Shown here in pieces: positions 31,485-40,773 of a DNA stretch of 50,205 bases (position 1 is its first letter; each line of letters begins with the position of its first letter). The position numbers were made by a program, and so were the translations under genes. Source of the stretch: Citricoccus zhacaiensis. Its GTDB lineage: Bacteria; Actinomycetota; Actinomycetes; Actinomycetales; Micrococcaceae. Location: contig NZ_BMLQ01000009.1 of the NCBI RefSeq assembly GCF_014645315.1, positions 72,716-122,920 on the forward strand, in the 5' to 3' direction. The notes beneath the pieces were generated by a model that worked only from the letters and a program-made list of their open reading frames with translations, did no database searches and was not told the DNA's origin.

Positions 31485-34166
31485 ATGGCTGAACAGATCC
31501 CGGGCACAGACACGCCCGCTTCCACCACCGCGTCCACCAGTCCTGCCGTGACCGTTCCGGACCGCCCCGCCCTGGAGGGGCTGGAGGACAAGCTCTCCGA
31601 CCGGTGGAGGGCCGAGGGCACCTATGCCTTCGAGGCCGACACCACGCGGGAGCAGGTCTACTCGATCGACACCCCGCCGCCGACCGCCTCCGGATCGCTG
31701 CACGTGGGGCACATGTTCTCCTACACGCAGACCGACGTGCTGGCCCGCTACCAGCGCATGAACGGCAAGAACGTCTTCTACCCCATGGGCTGGGATGACA
31801 ACGGCCTGCCCACGGAACGCCGCGTGCAGAACTACTACGGCGTCCGCTGTGATCCGACCAAGCCCTACATCCCGGGGTACCAGCCGCCGGAGAAGCCCGC
31901 GAAGAACCAGCGGGACTGGGACGTGGTCTCCCGCCGCAACTTCATCGAGCTGTGCGAGGAACTGGCCGTCGAGGACGAGAAGGTCTTCGAGAATCTGTTC
32001 ACGCGGCTCGGCCTGTCCGTGGACTGGTCCCTGACCTACCGGACGATCGACGACACCTCCCGCGCCGTGTCCCAGCGCGGCTTCCTGCGCAACCTGGCCT
32101 CCGGGGACGCCTACATGGCCGAGGCCCCCACGCTGTGGGACGTCACCTTCCGCACCGCCGTGGCCCAGGCCGAACTTGAGGACCGCGAGGTGCCCGGCGC
32201 CTATCACCGCATCCCGTTCTTCACCGCGGCCGGTGAGAAGGTCTTCATCGAGACCACCCGTCCCGAGCTGCTGCCGGCCTGCTCGGCCCTCGTGGCCCAC
32301 CCCGACGACGAGCGGTACCAGCCGCTGTTCGGCCAGACCGTGACCTCTCCGCTGTTCGGGGTCCAGGTCGAGGTCAGAGCCCACGGGCTCGCCAAGCCGG
32401 ACAAGGGCTCCGGCATCGCCATGGTCTGCACCTTCGGCGACCTCACCGACGTCACGTGGTGGCGCGAACTGAACCTGCCGACCCGCACCGTGGTGGGCCG
32501 CGACGGCCGCTTCCACGCCGAGACCCCCGAATGGATCACCAACGAGTCGGGCCGCGCCGAGTACGAGAAGCTGGCCGGCAAGACCGTGTTCTCCGCCAAG
32601 GAGACCGTGGTGACCGCGTTGACCGAGGCCGAGCTGGTGGACGGCGAGCCGAAGAAGATCACCCACCCGGTGAACTTCTATGAGAAGGGCGACAAGCCGC
32701 TCGAGGTGATCTCCTCCCGCCAGTGGTACATCCGCAACGGCGGACGGGACGCCGAACGCCGCGAGAAGCTTCTCGCCCGGGGCCGCCAGTTGTCCTGGCA
32801 TCCCGAGTTCATGCGCTCCCGCTATGAGAACTGGGTGGAGGGTCTCAATGGCGACTGGCTGGTGTCCCGCCAACGGTTCTTCGGTGTGCCGATCCCGGTC
32901 TGGTACCCGCTCGACGCCTCCGGCGAACCGGACTACGAGCATCCGATCGTGCCCGCCGAGGACCAGCTGCCGGTGGATCCGGTGGCCGAGGCCGCTCCCG
33001 GCTACGACGAGACCCAGCGGGACGTGCCCGGTGGCTTCACCGGTGACCCGGACGTGCTGGACACCTGGGCCACCTCCTCGCTGACCCCGCAGATCGTCGG
33101 GCGCTGGAGCCGGGACGAGGAATTCTTCGGCAAGGTCTTCCCATTCGACCTGCGGCCCCAGGGCCACGACATCATCCGCACGTGGCTGTTCTCCACCGTG
33201 GTCCGGGCCGAGGCCCTGAACGACTCGGTGCCGTGGAACCACACCGCCCTGTCCGGTTGGATCCTGGATCCGGACCGGAAGAAGATGTCCAAGTCCAAGG
33301 GCAACGTGGTGGTCCCCACCGATGTGCTGGACGAGTACGGTTCCGACGCGGTCCGGTACTGGGCGGCCTCCGCCAAGCTCGGCGCGGACACCGCCTATGA
33401 GGTGGCGCAGATGAAGATCGGCCGACGGTTGGCGATCAAGCTCCTCAACGCCTCGAAGTTCGCCCTGAACCTCGGTGCCTCGGTGGACAACGTGGTGCGC
33501 TCTGCCGACGATGCCGCGGTCATCACCAACCCGCTGGACAAGGCCCTGATGGTCCGCCTGTACGACACCGTCCAGCAGTCCTCGCGGGCCTTCGAGACGT
33601 ACGACTACGCCCGGGCGCTGAACCTGACGGAATCCTTCTTCTGGCAGTTCACGGACGACTACGTGGAGCTCATCAAGGACCGCGCCTACGGCGGCCACGG
33701 CGAGGCCGAGCAGGCCTCCGTGCTGGCGACCCTGGCGACCACGCTCGACGCCCTGCTGCGCTTGCTGGCACCTTTCCAGCCCTTTGCCACGGACGAGGTC
33801 TGGGGCTGGTGGCGGACCGGCTCCGTACACCGTGCCCCGTGGCCGGGCCGGGCCGAGGAGATCGCCGGCATCGAGGCCGCCTCCGCCGGCGCCACCGCCG
33901 ACGTGCTGGCCGCGGTCGCCCTCGCCCTCGGTGGCATCCGGAGGGCCAAGTCCGAGGCGAAGGTGAAGCAGCGCACCGAGGTGCTCGCCGCCGTCGTCAC
34001 CGCCCCGGAGAACCGCCTCGGTTCTCTGCGCGGCGGGCTCGCCGATCTCAAGGCCGCGGGCAACGTCCGCGAACTCACGCTGCTGGCCGGGAATCCGGAC
34101 GGGGAAGCCGACATCGAGGTCTCCCAGGTGGAACTGGCTGCACCCGAGGAGGTCCCGGCCTCCTAG
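31485..34166 (+). CDS. valS: Valyl-tRNA synthetase
   Basis: An 893-residue class I synthetase that charges tRNA-Val. The HIGH motif is HVGH at residues 73-76, followed by the block MGWDDNGLPTERRVQNYYGV, and KMSKS is at 600-604. The anticodon-binding domain follows. The C-terminus ends without the long coiled-coil arm of E. coli-type ValS (951 residues), and the WDDNGLPTERRVQN block resembles archaeal-type enzymes. ATG 31485 gives the normal start. There is no clear SD; a GACAAT hexamer lies 7 nt upstream, so a leaderless mRNA is possible. No T-box is visible. Confidence 0.95.
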   Translation: MAEQIPGTDTPASTTASTSPAVTVPDRPALEGLEDKLSDRWRAEGTYAFEADTTREQVYSIDTPPPTASGSLHVGHMFSYTQTDVLARYQRMNGKNVFYPMGWDDNGLPTERRVQNYYGVRCDPTKPYIPGYQPPEKPAKNQRDWDVVSRRNFIELCEELAVEDEKVFENLFTRLGLSVDWSLTYRTIDDTSRAVSQRGFLRNLASGDAYMAEAPTLWDVTFRTAVAQAELEDREVPGAYHRIPFFTAAGEKVFIETTRPELLPACSALVAHPDDERYQPLFGQTVTSPLFGVQVEVRAHGLAKPDKGSGIAMVCTFGDLTDVTWWRELNLPTRTVVGRDGRFHAETPEWITNESGRAEYEKLAGKTVFSAKETVVTALTEAELVDGEPKKITHPVNFYEKGDKPLEVISSRQWYIRNGGRDAERREKLLARGRQLSWHPEFMRSRYENWVEGLNGDWLVSRQRFFGVPIPVWYPLDASGEPDYEHPIVPAEDQLPVDPVAEAAPGYDETQRDVPGGFTGDPDVLDTWATSSLTPQIVGRWSRDEEFFGKVFPFDLRPQGHDIIRTWLFSTVVRAEALNDSVPWNHTALSGWILDPDRKKMSKSKGNVVVPTDVLDEYGSDAVRYWAASAKLGADTAYEVAQMKIGRRLAIKLLNASKFALNLGASVDNVVRSADDAAVITNPLDKALMVRLYDTVQQSSRAFETYDYARALNLTESFFWQFTDDYVELIKDRAYGGHGEAEQASVLATLATTLDALLRLLAPFQPFATDEVWGWWRTGSVHRAPWPGRAEEIAGIEAASAGATADVLAAVALALGGIRRAKSEAKVKQRTEVLAAVVTAPENRLGSLRGGLADLKAAGNVRELTLLAGNPDGEADIEVSQVELAAPEEVPAS

Positions 34167-34266
34167 CGGCCGGTCACGGACAGCAGAGCCGCCGTGGGGA
34201 CTCGTCCACCCACATGCTGGGCCTGAGCGCCGACGCCAGCGGTCGACCGGCGGTACGCTGGGCGGC

Positions 34267-34623
34267 ATGACACCACCGATCGTGATGGCCACGGCGCTGG
34301 CGGGCATGGGCGTCCTGCACTTCGCGCGGCCTCGCGCCTTCGACGGACTCATCCCTCGCGCCCTACCCGGCTCAGCCCGTCCCTGGACCTACGGTTCGGG
34401 CGTGGCGGAACTGGCCGTCGCCGGACTCCTCGCCGTGCCGGCGACCCGACGCGCGGGCGGCCGGGGCGCGCAGGTGCTCTTCCTCGCCGTGTGGCCCGGG
34501 AACTTCTACCACGCGTGGCGTGCCCGGAAGGCGACACCCGGGATCCGGGCTGTCACGCTGGCACGGCTGCCCTTGCAGATCCCGATGATCCGGGCCGCGG
34601 GACGCATCGCCAGCGGGCGCTGA
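34267..34623 (+). CDS. DoxX-like membrane protein
   Basis: A 118-residue protein with the DoxX-like signature: an N-terminal helix with GMGVLHFARPRAFDGLIPRALPG, a second helix (YGSGVAELAVAGLLAV), a third around VLFLAVWPGNFYHAW, and a terminal amphipathic part. The function is unknown. TACGCT stands 7 nt before the ATG and no SD is visible, fitting the leaderless pattern. It lies 100 nt after valS and converges on the thiol-oxidoreductase gene. Confidence 0.82.
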   Translation: MTPPIVMATALAGMGVLHFARPRAFDGLIPRALPGSARPWTYGSGVAELAVAGLLAVPATRRAGGRGAQVLFLAVWPGNFYHAWRARKATPGIRAVTLARLPLQIPMIRAAGRIASGR

Positions 34624-34651
34624 ACCCGCCCGCTGCGCACCCCAGCCAGCC

Positions 34652-34670
34652 TCCGGTCAGTTGAACCGGA
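34652..34670. terminator. Weak hairpin between convergent genes
   Basis: A 6-bp stem TCCGGT / ACCGGA with a 7-nt loop in the 53-bp convergent gap. There is no T run, so it is only a possible shared terminator. Confidence 0.3.
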
Positions 34671-34676
34671 CGAGGG

Positions 34677-35324
34677 TCAGTCGAACTCGGGGCTGGTGGT
34701 GCGGGACCGCTTGATCTCGTAGAAGTAGGGGAACCCGGCGAGGGTCACGGAGGCATCGAAGAGCCTGCCGGCCTCCTCGCCGCGCGGGATGCGGGTCATC
34801 ACCGGCCCGAAGAAGGCGGTGCCGTTGAAGGAGACCACCGGCGTGCCGACGTCGTCCCCGACCTTCTCGATGCCTTCCGCGTGGGAGGCCCGCAGCGTCT
34901 CGTCCAGCACATCCGTGCGGGCCGCCGCGAGGATTTCCTCGGTCTCCAGACCCAGCTCCTCCAGGGCCCCGCGAACGGCGACCTCGAAGTCCTTCTGGCC
35001 CTCGTTGTGGATGCGGGTGCCCACGGCCGTGTAGAAGGCGCCGATGGCCTCGTTGCCGTGACGCTCCTGGACTTGGGTCGCGGCTCGAGCGGGTAGCCAT
35101 GCCCGGTCAAGCATGGAGCGGTAGCCCTCGTCCAGGTCCTGGTGCTCATTGAGGACGGACAGGGACATGATGCGCCAGTTCACCGTGATGGGGCGGACCT
35201 TCTCGACCTCGAGCATCCAGCGGGAGGTGATCCAGGCGAACGGGCAGACGGAGTCGAACCAGAAGTCGACGGTCTGGGTTTCGGTGGCGATCGACTCGTT
35301 CGTGGACTCAACGGTCTGGGTCAT
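34677..35324 (-). CDS. DsbA-fold thiol protein, mycothiol-dependent nitroreductase (Rv2466c) family
   Basis: A 215-residue DsbA/FrnE-like protein. The N-terminal DFWFDSVCPFAWITSRWMLEV resembles the mycobacterial mycothiol-dependent nitroreductase Rv2466c. The helical insert includes GNEAIGAFYTAVG, and GTPVVSFNGTAFFGPV supplies the cis-Pro region. The active-site motif reads CPFA, so only the first Cys of a CxxC is present, which implies a monothiol mechanism. ATG 35324 has an AGGAGG SD about 8 nt upstream. There is no signal peptide, so it is cytoplasmic. The family call is firm; nitroreductase activity is inferred. Confidence 0.87.
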   Translation of the reverse strand: MTQTVESTNESIATETQTVDFWFDSVCPFAWITSRWMLEVEKVRPITVNWRIMSLSVLNEHQDLDEGYRSMLDRAWLPARAATQVQERHGNEAIGAFYTAVGTRIHNEGQKDFEVAVRGALEELGLETEEILAAARTDVLDETLRASHAEGIEKVGDDVGTPVVSFNGTAFFGPVMTRIPRGEEAGRLFDASVTLAGFPYFYEIKRSRTTSPEFD

Positions 35325-35448
35325 GATGGATGCCTCCTGAGCTTCCGCCAGGTGGGGCCGGCGGCACGGTGGTATAGGGGGTGTGCGGACTGCCCCGGAC
35401 ATGACGGGGCCTATGGGTGACAACCGGTCATCCGCCGGGGATATTCCG

Positions 35449-36762
35449 TCAGGCCGACTTGGTGCGCCGCTTGCGCTGCACCTCTCTGGAGATCAACGTG
35501 GGTTCCGTCCCGTCCCGGACCACGTCCCCGGTGATGACCACGGTGGCGATGTCATCCCGGGAAGGCAGGTCGAACATGACCGGCTTGAGGACCTCCTCCA
35601 GGATGGAGCGCAGCCCACGGGCGCCAGTCCCCCGCTCCTCGGCCTGCTCGACCACCGCATCCAGGGCCTCATCCTCGAACTGCAGCTCGACGCCGTCCAT
35701 GAGGAACATCTTCTGGTACTGCTTCACCAGGGCGTTCCGGGGCTTGGTCAGGATGTTGACGAGCTGTTCGTGGTCCAGGTTGTCCACCGTGGTGATGACG
35801 GGCAGCCGGCCGATGAACTCGGGGATCAGGCCGAACTTCAGCAGGTCCTCGGGACGGACGTCCGAGTAGGACACGTCCCGCTTGCCGATGGTGTTGATCG
35901 GCGCGCCGAATCCGATGCCCTTGGAACCCGCACGCGAGGAGATGATCTCGTCCAGTCCGGCGAAGGCACCGGCCACGATGAAGAGCACGTTCGACGTGTC
36001 GATCTGGAGGAATTCCTGGTGCGGGTGCTTGCGACCACCCTGCGGCGGGACAGCGGCGGTGGTTCCCTCCAGGATCTTCAGCAGGGCCTGCTGGACCCCC
36101 TCGCCCGAGACATCCCGGGTGATGGAGGGATTCTCGGACTTACGGGAGATCTTGTCGATCTCGTCGATGTAGATGATGCCCTGCTCGGCCTTCTTGACGT
36201 CGTAGTCAGCGGCCTGGATGAGCTTGAGCAGGATGTTCTCGACGTCCTCGCCCACATAGCCCGCCTCTGTCAACGAGGTGGCATCCGCCACGGCGAACGG
36301 CACGTTGAGCTTCTTGGCCAGGGTCTGGGCGAGGTAGGTCTTGCCGGATCCGGTGGGGCCCACGAGGAGGATGTTGGACTTGCCGACCTCCACGTCCGCC
36401 AGTTCGTCGGTTTCCTCGGCCGAGCGGTCGGCGAACGAGTCACTCTTGGCCTGCGTGGACTGCTGCCCGGAGCGGATGCGCTTGTAGTGGTTGTACACGG
36501 CGACGGCGAGGGACCGCTTGGCATCGGGTTGGCCGATCACGTACTCCTCGAGGAAGTCATAGATCTCCCGGGGCTTGGGCAGTTCGACCTCGGCGGTCTC
36601 CGCGACCTCGGAGAGCTCCTCCTCGATGATCTCGTTGCACAACTCGATGCACTCATCGCAGATGTAGACGCCGGGTCCGGCGATCAGTTTCCGGACCTGC
36701 TTCTGGCTCTTTCCACAGAATGAGCACTTGAGCAGGTCGGCGCTTTCACCGATGCGAGCCAT
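35449..36762 (-). CDS. clpX: ATP-dependent Clp protease ATP-binding subunit ClpX
   Basis: A 437-residue AAA+ unfoldase that feeds substrates to ClpP. The N-terminal zinc-binding domain has C13, C16, C35 and C38. Walker A GPTGSGKT is at 135-142, GYVGEDVEN and the Walker [11 protein letters not shown] follow, and the C-terminal sensor region ends near [11 protein letters not shown]. An IGF-type loop for ClpP docking (KGIGFGAP) is present. It lies 219 nt downstream of clpP2, with a strong hairpin between them, so separate transcription is likely. Confidence 0.97.
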   Translation of the reverse strand: MARIGESADLLKCSFCGKSQKQVRKLIAGPGVYICDECIELCNEIIEEELSEVAETAEVELPKPREIYDFLEEYVIGQPDAKRSLAVAVYNHYKRIRSGQQSTQAKSDSFADRSAEETDELADVEVGKSNILLVGPTGSGKTYLAQTLAKKLNVPFAVADATSLTEAGYVGEDVENILLKLIQAADYDVKKAEQGIIYIDEIDKISRKSENPSITRDVSGEGVQQALLKILEGTTAAVPPQGGRKHPHQEFLQIDTSNVLFIVAGAFAGLDEIISSRAGSKGIGFGAPINTIGKRDVSYSDVRPEDLLKFGLIPEFIGRLPVITTVDNLDHEQLVNILTKPRNALVKQYQKMFLMDGVELQFEDEALDAVVEQAEERGTGARGLRSILEEVLKPVMFDLPSRDDIATVVITGDVVRDGTEPTLISREVQRKRRTKSA

Positions 36763-36861
36763 GCGGGAATCTCCTCGATTGGGTCGGGCCTCCAGACGTA
36801 GCTGCCCGGGGTACTGCCATTACAGCTTAGGGGGTGGACACGTTAGGACGGTGGATTGCAA

Positions 36862-36910
36862 CGGCGGCCCACACCAGACGTGACAGAACACGTCCAGGTG
36901 CGGGCCGCCG
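36862..36910 (-). terminator. Terminator-like hairpin after clpP2
   Basis: A long GC-rich inverted repeat (CGGCGGCCC...CACC...GACGTG / CACGTC...GGTG...GGGCCGCCG) with three small mismatches or bulges and a 6-nt loop, about 70 nt after the clpP2 stop and ahead of clpX. The T tail is short (GTTGC on the minus strand). It probably separates the clpP1P2 and clpX transcripts. Confidence 0.6.
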
Positions 36911-36981
36911 TCGGGCGATACCTGGTCCCCGGCGATCCCTGCCACCGCTCACACGGTCGCAGGTCCGCCCGCCGGACCGGA

Positions 36982-37662
36982 TCAGTTGGAGAGCTGCGGA
37001 CGGGTGATCTTCCGGGATTCGAGGACCTCGTCCACCAGGCCGTAGTCCTTGGCGCCCTGGGCCGAGAGGAACTTGTCCCGGTCGATGTCCTGGCGGATCT
37101 GCTCGGCCGACTTGTTGGTGTGCATGGCGAGCGTCTCCTCCATCCAGGTGCGGATGCGCAGCAGTTCCTCGGCGTGGATCTGCAGGTCCGTGGCGGTGCC
37201 ACGGTCTCCACCCATGGACGGCTGGTGGATCAGCACGCGGGCGTTCGGCAGGGCCAGGCGCTTGCCCGGTGCTCCGGCCGCCAGCAGCACGGCCGCGGCC
37301 GAGGCCGCCTGTCCGAGGCACACGGTCTGGATCTCGGGACGGACGAACTGCATGGTGTCGTAGATCGCGGTCATCGCGGTGAACGATCCACCCGGGGAGT
37401 TGATGTACAGGGTGATGTCCCGCTCCGAGTCCATCGACTCCAGCACGAGCAGCTGGGCCATGATGTCATCAGCGGAGACGTCGTCCACCTGCGATCCGAG
37501 GAACACGATGCGGTCCTCGAACAGCTTGGCGTAGGGATCGTTGCGCTTGAAGCCGTAGGGCGTGCGCTCCTCGAACTGGGGCAGGACGTAACGGTTGCTC
37601 GGCGCCGACTGACCGGCACCGGAGGGCATTCCGGTCGGTGTTCCCGTGGTGAAGTGGTTCAT
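36982..37662 (-). CDS. clpP2: ATP-dependent Clp protease proteolytic subunit 2
   Basis: A 226-residue ClpP peptidase. The catalytic Ser is S121 ([12 protein letters not shown]), His is H146 (VLIHQPS), and Asp follows in the DRDKFL region. The N-terminal ~25 residues are a low-complexity extension. ATG 37662 has an AGGAG SD 9 nt upstream. It lies 67 nt after clpP1. In actinobacteria ClpP1 and ClpP2 form a mixed two-ring complex that needs both subunits. Confidence 0.96.
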   Translation of the reverse strand: MNHFTTGTPTGMPSGAGQSAPSNRYVLPQFEERTPYGFKRNDPYAKLFEDRIVFLGSQVDDVSADDIMAQLLVLESMDSERDITLYINSPGGSFTAMTAIYDTMQFVRPEIQTVCLGQAASAAAVLLAAGAPGKRLALPNARVLIHQPSMGGDRGTATDLQIHAEELLRIRTWMEETLAMHTNKSAEQIRQDIDRDKFLSAQGAKDYGLVDEVLESRKITRPQLSN

Positions 37663-37729
37663 GTCTGATTTCTCCTGGGCGAAGGGTCTGTGGGGTGGGG
37701 AGGACTGTCCTGGGGCGGCCGGAGCCGGA

Positions 37730-38353
37730 TCAGGAGTTGTCCACGCCACCGCCGCCGGACACGGTTCCGGCACGTTCGGCGATGTGGTCGAAGAACCCGT
37801 ACTCCAGGCCCTCCGCTGCGGTGAACCACTTGTCCCGCTCGTTGTCCTTGAGGATGGTCTCCACGGTCTGGCCGGTCTGCTCCGCGGTGAGCTCGGCCAT
37901 GACCTGCTTCATGTGCAGGATCAGCTGCGCCTGGATGCGGATGTCCGACTCGGTGCCGCCGATGCCACCGGAGGGCTGGTGCATCAGGATGCGTGCATGC
38001 GGAGTGGCATAGCGCTTGCCCGGGGTGCCCGAGGACAGCAGGAACTGGCCCATGGAGGCGGCCATGCCGGTGGCGACGGTGACCGTGTCGTTCGGGATGT
38101 ACTTCATCGTGTCGTAGATCGCCATGCCCGCGGTGATGGAGCCGCCCGGGGAGTTGATGTACAGGTAGATGTCCTTCTCCGGGTCCTCGGCGGAGAGCAG
38201 GAGCATCTGGGAGCAGATCGCGTTGGCGTTCTCGTCCATCACCTCGGAGCCCAGCCAGATGATGCGTTCCTTGAGCAGACGGTTGTAGATGTAGTCCTCG
38301 CGGGCCGCCGGATCAACCGACGCCATACGGGGAGCAGTGGACGATGCGGACAT
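37730..38353 (-). CDS. clpP1: ATP-dependent Clp protease proteolytic subunit 1
   Basis: A 207-residue ClpP peptidase. The catalytic Ser is S100 ([12 protein letters not shown]), His is H125 (ILMHQPSGG), and Asp lies in NERDKW near residue 174. A purine-rich SD (AAGGAAGG) precedes the ATG. It heads the clpP1-clpP2 unit, downstream of trigger factor. A ClgR-like box upstream suggests activation under proteotoxic stress. Confidence 0.96.
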   Translation of the reverse strand: MSASSTAPRMASVDPAAREDYIYNRLLKERIIWLGSEVMDENANAICSQMLLLSAEDPEKDIYLYINSPGGSITAGMAIYDTMKYIPNDTVTVATGMAASMGQFLLSSGTPGKRYATPHARILMHQPSGGIGGTESDIRIQAQLILHMKQVMAELTAEQTGQTVETILKDNERDKWFTAAEGLEYGFFDHIAERAGTVSGGGGVDNS

Positions 38354-38433
38354 GGCGCCCTGCCTTCCTTCAGATGGACTTCACATGCGCTGACGGCACC
38401 TGGTGGTACACGTCCGGCCTTGGTCTTGGATCG

Positions 38434-38439
38434 AGACTA
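38434..38439 (-). promoter_or_regulatory. Candidate -10 of the clpP1-clpP2 operon
   Basis: Minus strand TAGTCT (TANNNT) about 80 nt before clpP1. No matching -35 is present at the expected distance, as expected of an activator-dependent promoter; see the ClgR-like box further upstream. Confidence 0.35.
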
Positions 38440-38480
38440 CTGTCCAACGGCGCCGCCCGCGCCCTCCTGACCCGGCTGTT

Positions 38481-38491
38481 CGCTGTTGGCG
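38481..38491. promoter_or_regulatory. ClgR-like operator upstream of clpP1
   Basis: CGCTGTTGGCG has the CGC-N5-GCG form reported for the ClgR activator of clp genes in actinobacteria. It lies about 45 bp upstream of the candidate -10, a position suited to activation. The flanking bases match only in part. Confidence 0.4.
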
Positions 38492-38535
38492 TGGATGGAC
38501 GACGACGGCAGCGGCCTCCCTGGTCCGGTCGCCAA

Positions 38536-38580
38536 AACGCCCGGGCCGACCACGCATGGTGCATGGTCGGCCCGGGCGTT
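38536..38580 (-). terminator. Intrinsic terminator of tig
   Basis: A perfect 17-bp stem (AACGCCCGGGCCGACCA and its complement) with an 11-nt loop, ending in TTTT on the minus strand, about 60 nt after the tig stop. Confidence 0.8.
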
Positions 38581-38642
38581 CGACTCCCGCTGCGGCCCAT
38601 CCGGTGGGGATCAGTCCCGGCGGGCGGCCGGCGGTTCGGCGA

Positions 38643-40385
38643 TCACTCGGCCGTGTCTGCGTCCTTGGCCTCGGCGGCCTTCTTGGCGGCAGCGGTCTTG
38701 GCTGCGGCGGTCTTGGCCGGGGCCTTCTTCGCCGGAGCCTTCTTGGCTGGGGCCTTCTCCTCGCCCTCGGCCTCGGCCTTCTTGGCGGCAGCGGTCTTGG
38801 CCGGAGCCTTGGTGGCGGCCGTCTTCGCAGCGGTCTTGGCCGGAGCCTTCTTGGCCGGGGCCTTCTTCGCCGGAACCTTCTCGGCGTCCGCCGCTCCCTC
38901 TGCCTCGGCCTTCTTGGCGGCGGCGGTCTTGGCCGGAGCCTTCTTCGCCGGGGCCTTCTTGGCGGGGGTCTTCTCTGCCTCGGCCGGGGAATCGGCTGAC
39001 GGGGCGGAATCCGCAGAGTCCGCAGAGTCAGCGGAGTCGGCAGACTCGGCAGAGTCTGCGGAGTCGGCCGAGGCAGCGCCGTCTTCGCCACCCGGGGTGA
39101 CGAAGGCGGTCAGGTCCACGGTGTTGCCGGCGGTGTCGGTGACCACGGCGTACTCAAGGACCTTGGCGAGGGCCTTGCGGCGGCGGACCTCACCCATGAT
39201 CATCGGCACCTGGCCGGCCTGGTCCAGCATCTGGGCGAATTGGTTCGGGTCCATGCCGTACTGCTGGGAGGTGGAGATGATGTACTCGATCAGCTCGCCC
39301 TGGTCCACGCCGACCTCTTCGGCGTCCGCGACCTTGTCGAGGATGATCTCGTTGCGGAAGGCCTCGCGGGCGTTCGACTCGACCTCGGCGCGGTGCTCCG
39401 GGGTGTCGTGCTCGTCGCCTTCGGAGTGACCCTGCTGGGAGAAGTGCTGTTCGATCTGCTCGTTGACCACGGAGTCCGGGACCGGCACCTCGACGAGCTT
39501 CACGAGCTCCTCGAGGACCTTGTCACGGGCCTCGATGCCCTGGCCGGTGACGGCGCCCTCGGCGGCCTTCTCCTTCAGGTCGGCCTTGAGCTCGTCGATG
39601 GTGTCGAATTCGGAGGCCAGCTGGGCGAAGTCGTCGTCGGCCTCGGGCAGCTCGCGCTCCTTGACGCCGCCGAGGACGACCTTGACGGTGGCCTTCTCAC
39701 CGGAGTGGTCGCCACCGGCCAAGACGGTCTCGAAGACCGCGTCTTCACCGGCGGACAGGCCTTCGAGGGCCTCGTCCATGCCGTCGAGCATGGTGCCGGC
39801 ACCGACCTGGTAGGACAGATCCTCGGCGTGGTCGACCTGCTCGTCCCCGACCGTGGCGGTCAGGGTGATGGTGACGAAGTCATCCTTGGCGGCGGGGCGC
39901 TCCACGGCCTTGAGGGTGCCGAAGCGGGAACGCAGCTCGTCGAGGGCCTTCTGCTCGTCCTCCTCGGACGCGGCGGCCGGCTCGACGGTGACCTTGAGTC
40001 CCTTGTAGTCGGGCAGCTCGACCTGGGGACGGATGTCCACCTCGACGCTGAACTTCAGCGGGCCCTCGGCCTCACCGTCAACACCGGGCATGGAGGTGAC
40101 CTCGACCTCGGGGCGGGCCATCGGGGTGGTCTCGGTCTGGGCCAGGGCTTCCTGGTAGTAGTCGTTCAGGCCCTCGTTGACGGCCGTCTCCACCACGTAG
40201 CCACGGCCGACCCGCTGGTCGATGAGGCGCGCAGGAACCTTGCCCTTGCGGAAGCCGGGGACCTGGATCTGGTTCGCCACCGTCTTGTAGGCCTGGTCCA
40301 GGCGCGGCTTGAGGTCCTCGAAGGGGACCTCGACGTCCAGCTTGACCCGGGTCGGGCTGAGGTTTTCTGCGGTGCTCTTGACCAC
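38643..40385 (-). CDS. tig: Trigger factor with long repetitive C-terminal tail
   Basis: A 580-residue ribosome-associated chaperone and peptidyl-prolyl isomerase. The ribosome-binding domain has the GFRKGK motif ([14 protein letters not shown]). The PPIase domain covers ~160-245 ([13 protein letters not shown]...[13 protein letters not shown]), followed by the helical C-domain. The conserved protein ends near residue 431, the length of E. coli TF (432). After it come ~149 extra residues: first an Ala-Asp-Ser repeat, then Lys/Ala/Pro repeats of the type [14 protein letters not shown], histone-H1-like. GTG 40385 has an AGGAG SD 7 nt upstream and gives the family-normal VVKSTAEN start. It ends at a strong terminator. 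Confidence 0.95.
   Translation of the reverse strand: MVKSTAENLSPTRVKLDVEVPFEDLKPRLDQAYKTVANQIQVPGFRKGKVPARLIDQRVGRGYVVETAVNEGLNDYYQEALAQTETTPMARPEVEVTSMPGVDGEAEGPLKFSVEVDIRPQVELPDYKGLKVTVEPAAASEEDEQKALDELRSRFGTLKAVERPAAKDDFVTITLTATVGDEQVDHAEDLSYQVGAGTMLDGMDEALEGLSAGEDAVFETVLAGGDHSGEKATVKVVLGGVKERELPEADDDFAQLASEFDTIDELKADLKEKAAEGAVTGQGIEARDKVLEELVKLVEVPVPDSVVNEQIEQHFSQQGHSEGDEHDTPEHRAEVESNAREAFRNEIILDKVADAEEVGVDQGELIEYIISTSQQYGMDPNQFAQMLDQAGQVPMIMGEVRRRKALAKVLEYAVVTDTAGNTVDLTAFVTPGGEDGAASADSADSAESADSADSADSADSAPSADSPAEAEKTPAKKAPAKKAPAKTAAAKKAEAEGAADAEKVPAKKAPAKKAPAKTAAKTAATKAPAKTAAAKKAEAEGEEKAPAKKAPAKKAPAKTAAAKTAAAKKAAEAKDADTAE
38646..39092 (-). repeat. Coding repeats in the tig 3' end (Ala-Asp-Ser, then Lys-Ala-Pro)
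   Basis: The last ~450 bases of tig consist of short, near-identical coding units. Around 38973-39092 they encode an ADS/AES triplet repeat (about ten units). From 38646 to 38972 they encode repeats of PAKKA and [13 protein letters not shown]. The units vary at synonymous positions, which suggests expansion followed by selection at the protein level. Confidence 0.85.
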
Positions 40386-40464
40386 GTGGGACTCCTGTGT
40401 GGATTGATCGTCTCGTCTATATGGCGCGGATGGGCCCGGCCGTCGGGCATCCGGTGAATCAGGC

Positions 40465-40483
40465 CGCCCCGGCAAGCGGGGCG
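40465..40483 (-). terminator. Hairpin between tRNA-Pro and tig
   Basis: A perfect 7-bp stem CGCCCCG / CGGGGCG with a 5-nt loop, 10 nt 3' of tRNA-Pro. There is no T run, so it may help 3' processing or act as a weak terminator. Confidence 0.35.
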
Positions 40484-40492
40484 ACCATGACG

Positions 40493-40566
40493 TCGGGGTG
40501 ACAGGATTTGAACCTGCGGCCTCACGCTCCCAAAGCGCGCGCTCTACCAAGCTGAGCTACACCCCG
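40493..40566 (-). tRNA. tRNA-Pro (anticodon TGG)
   Basis: A 74-nt cloverleaf on the minus strand. The acceptor is CGGGGTG/CACCCCG, the D arm GCTC...GAGC, the anticodon stem CGCGC/GCGTG with loop TTTGGGA (anticodon TGG), and the T arm GCAGG-TTCAAAT-CCTGT. The discriminator is A and no CCA is encoded, unlike the other two tRNAs in the window. It is divergent from tRNA-Gly and lies ahead of tig. Confidence 0.95.
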
Positions 40567-40685
40567 CAGACGGCCCTGGCCATTTCTGGCCAGAGACCAG
40601 TGTACGCATGACGGCCCCATACTCCGCATTTCTGCGACATTCAAGCCCCGGCTGAACCTCTGCGCCGCGCCGACGTGAGTCTGTT

Positions 40686-40715
40686 TTGCTGCTCACACGG
40701 ACTGCTTGATAGGAT
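40686..40715 (+). promoter_or_regulatory. Probable promoter of tRNA-Gly
   Basis: -35 TTGCTG (40686-40691), an 18-bp spacer, and -10 TAGGAT (40710-40715). The predicted start lies about 50 nt before the tRNA. Confidence 0.5.
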
Positions 40716-40773
40716 CAACTTCGCTGCGTTCGACTGATGACCCCTGCGGGTCATCCATCCCGGCCGGCACCGT

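Noticed and set aside
31161-34352. A 1063-codon minus-strand open frame opposite valS
   Set aside because: Antisense shadow of valS with biased composition and no motifs.
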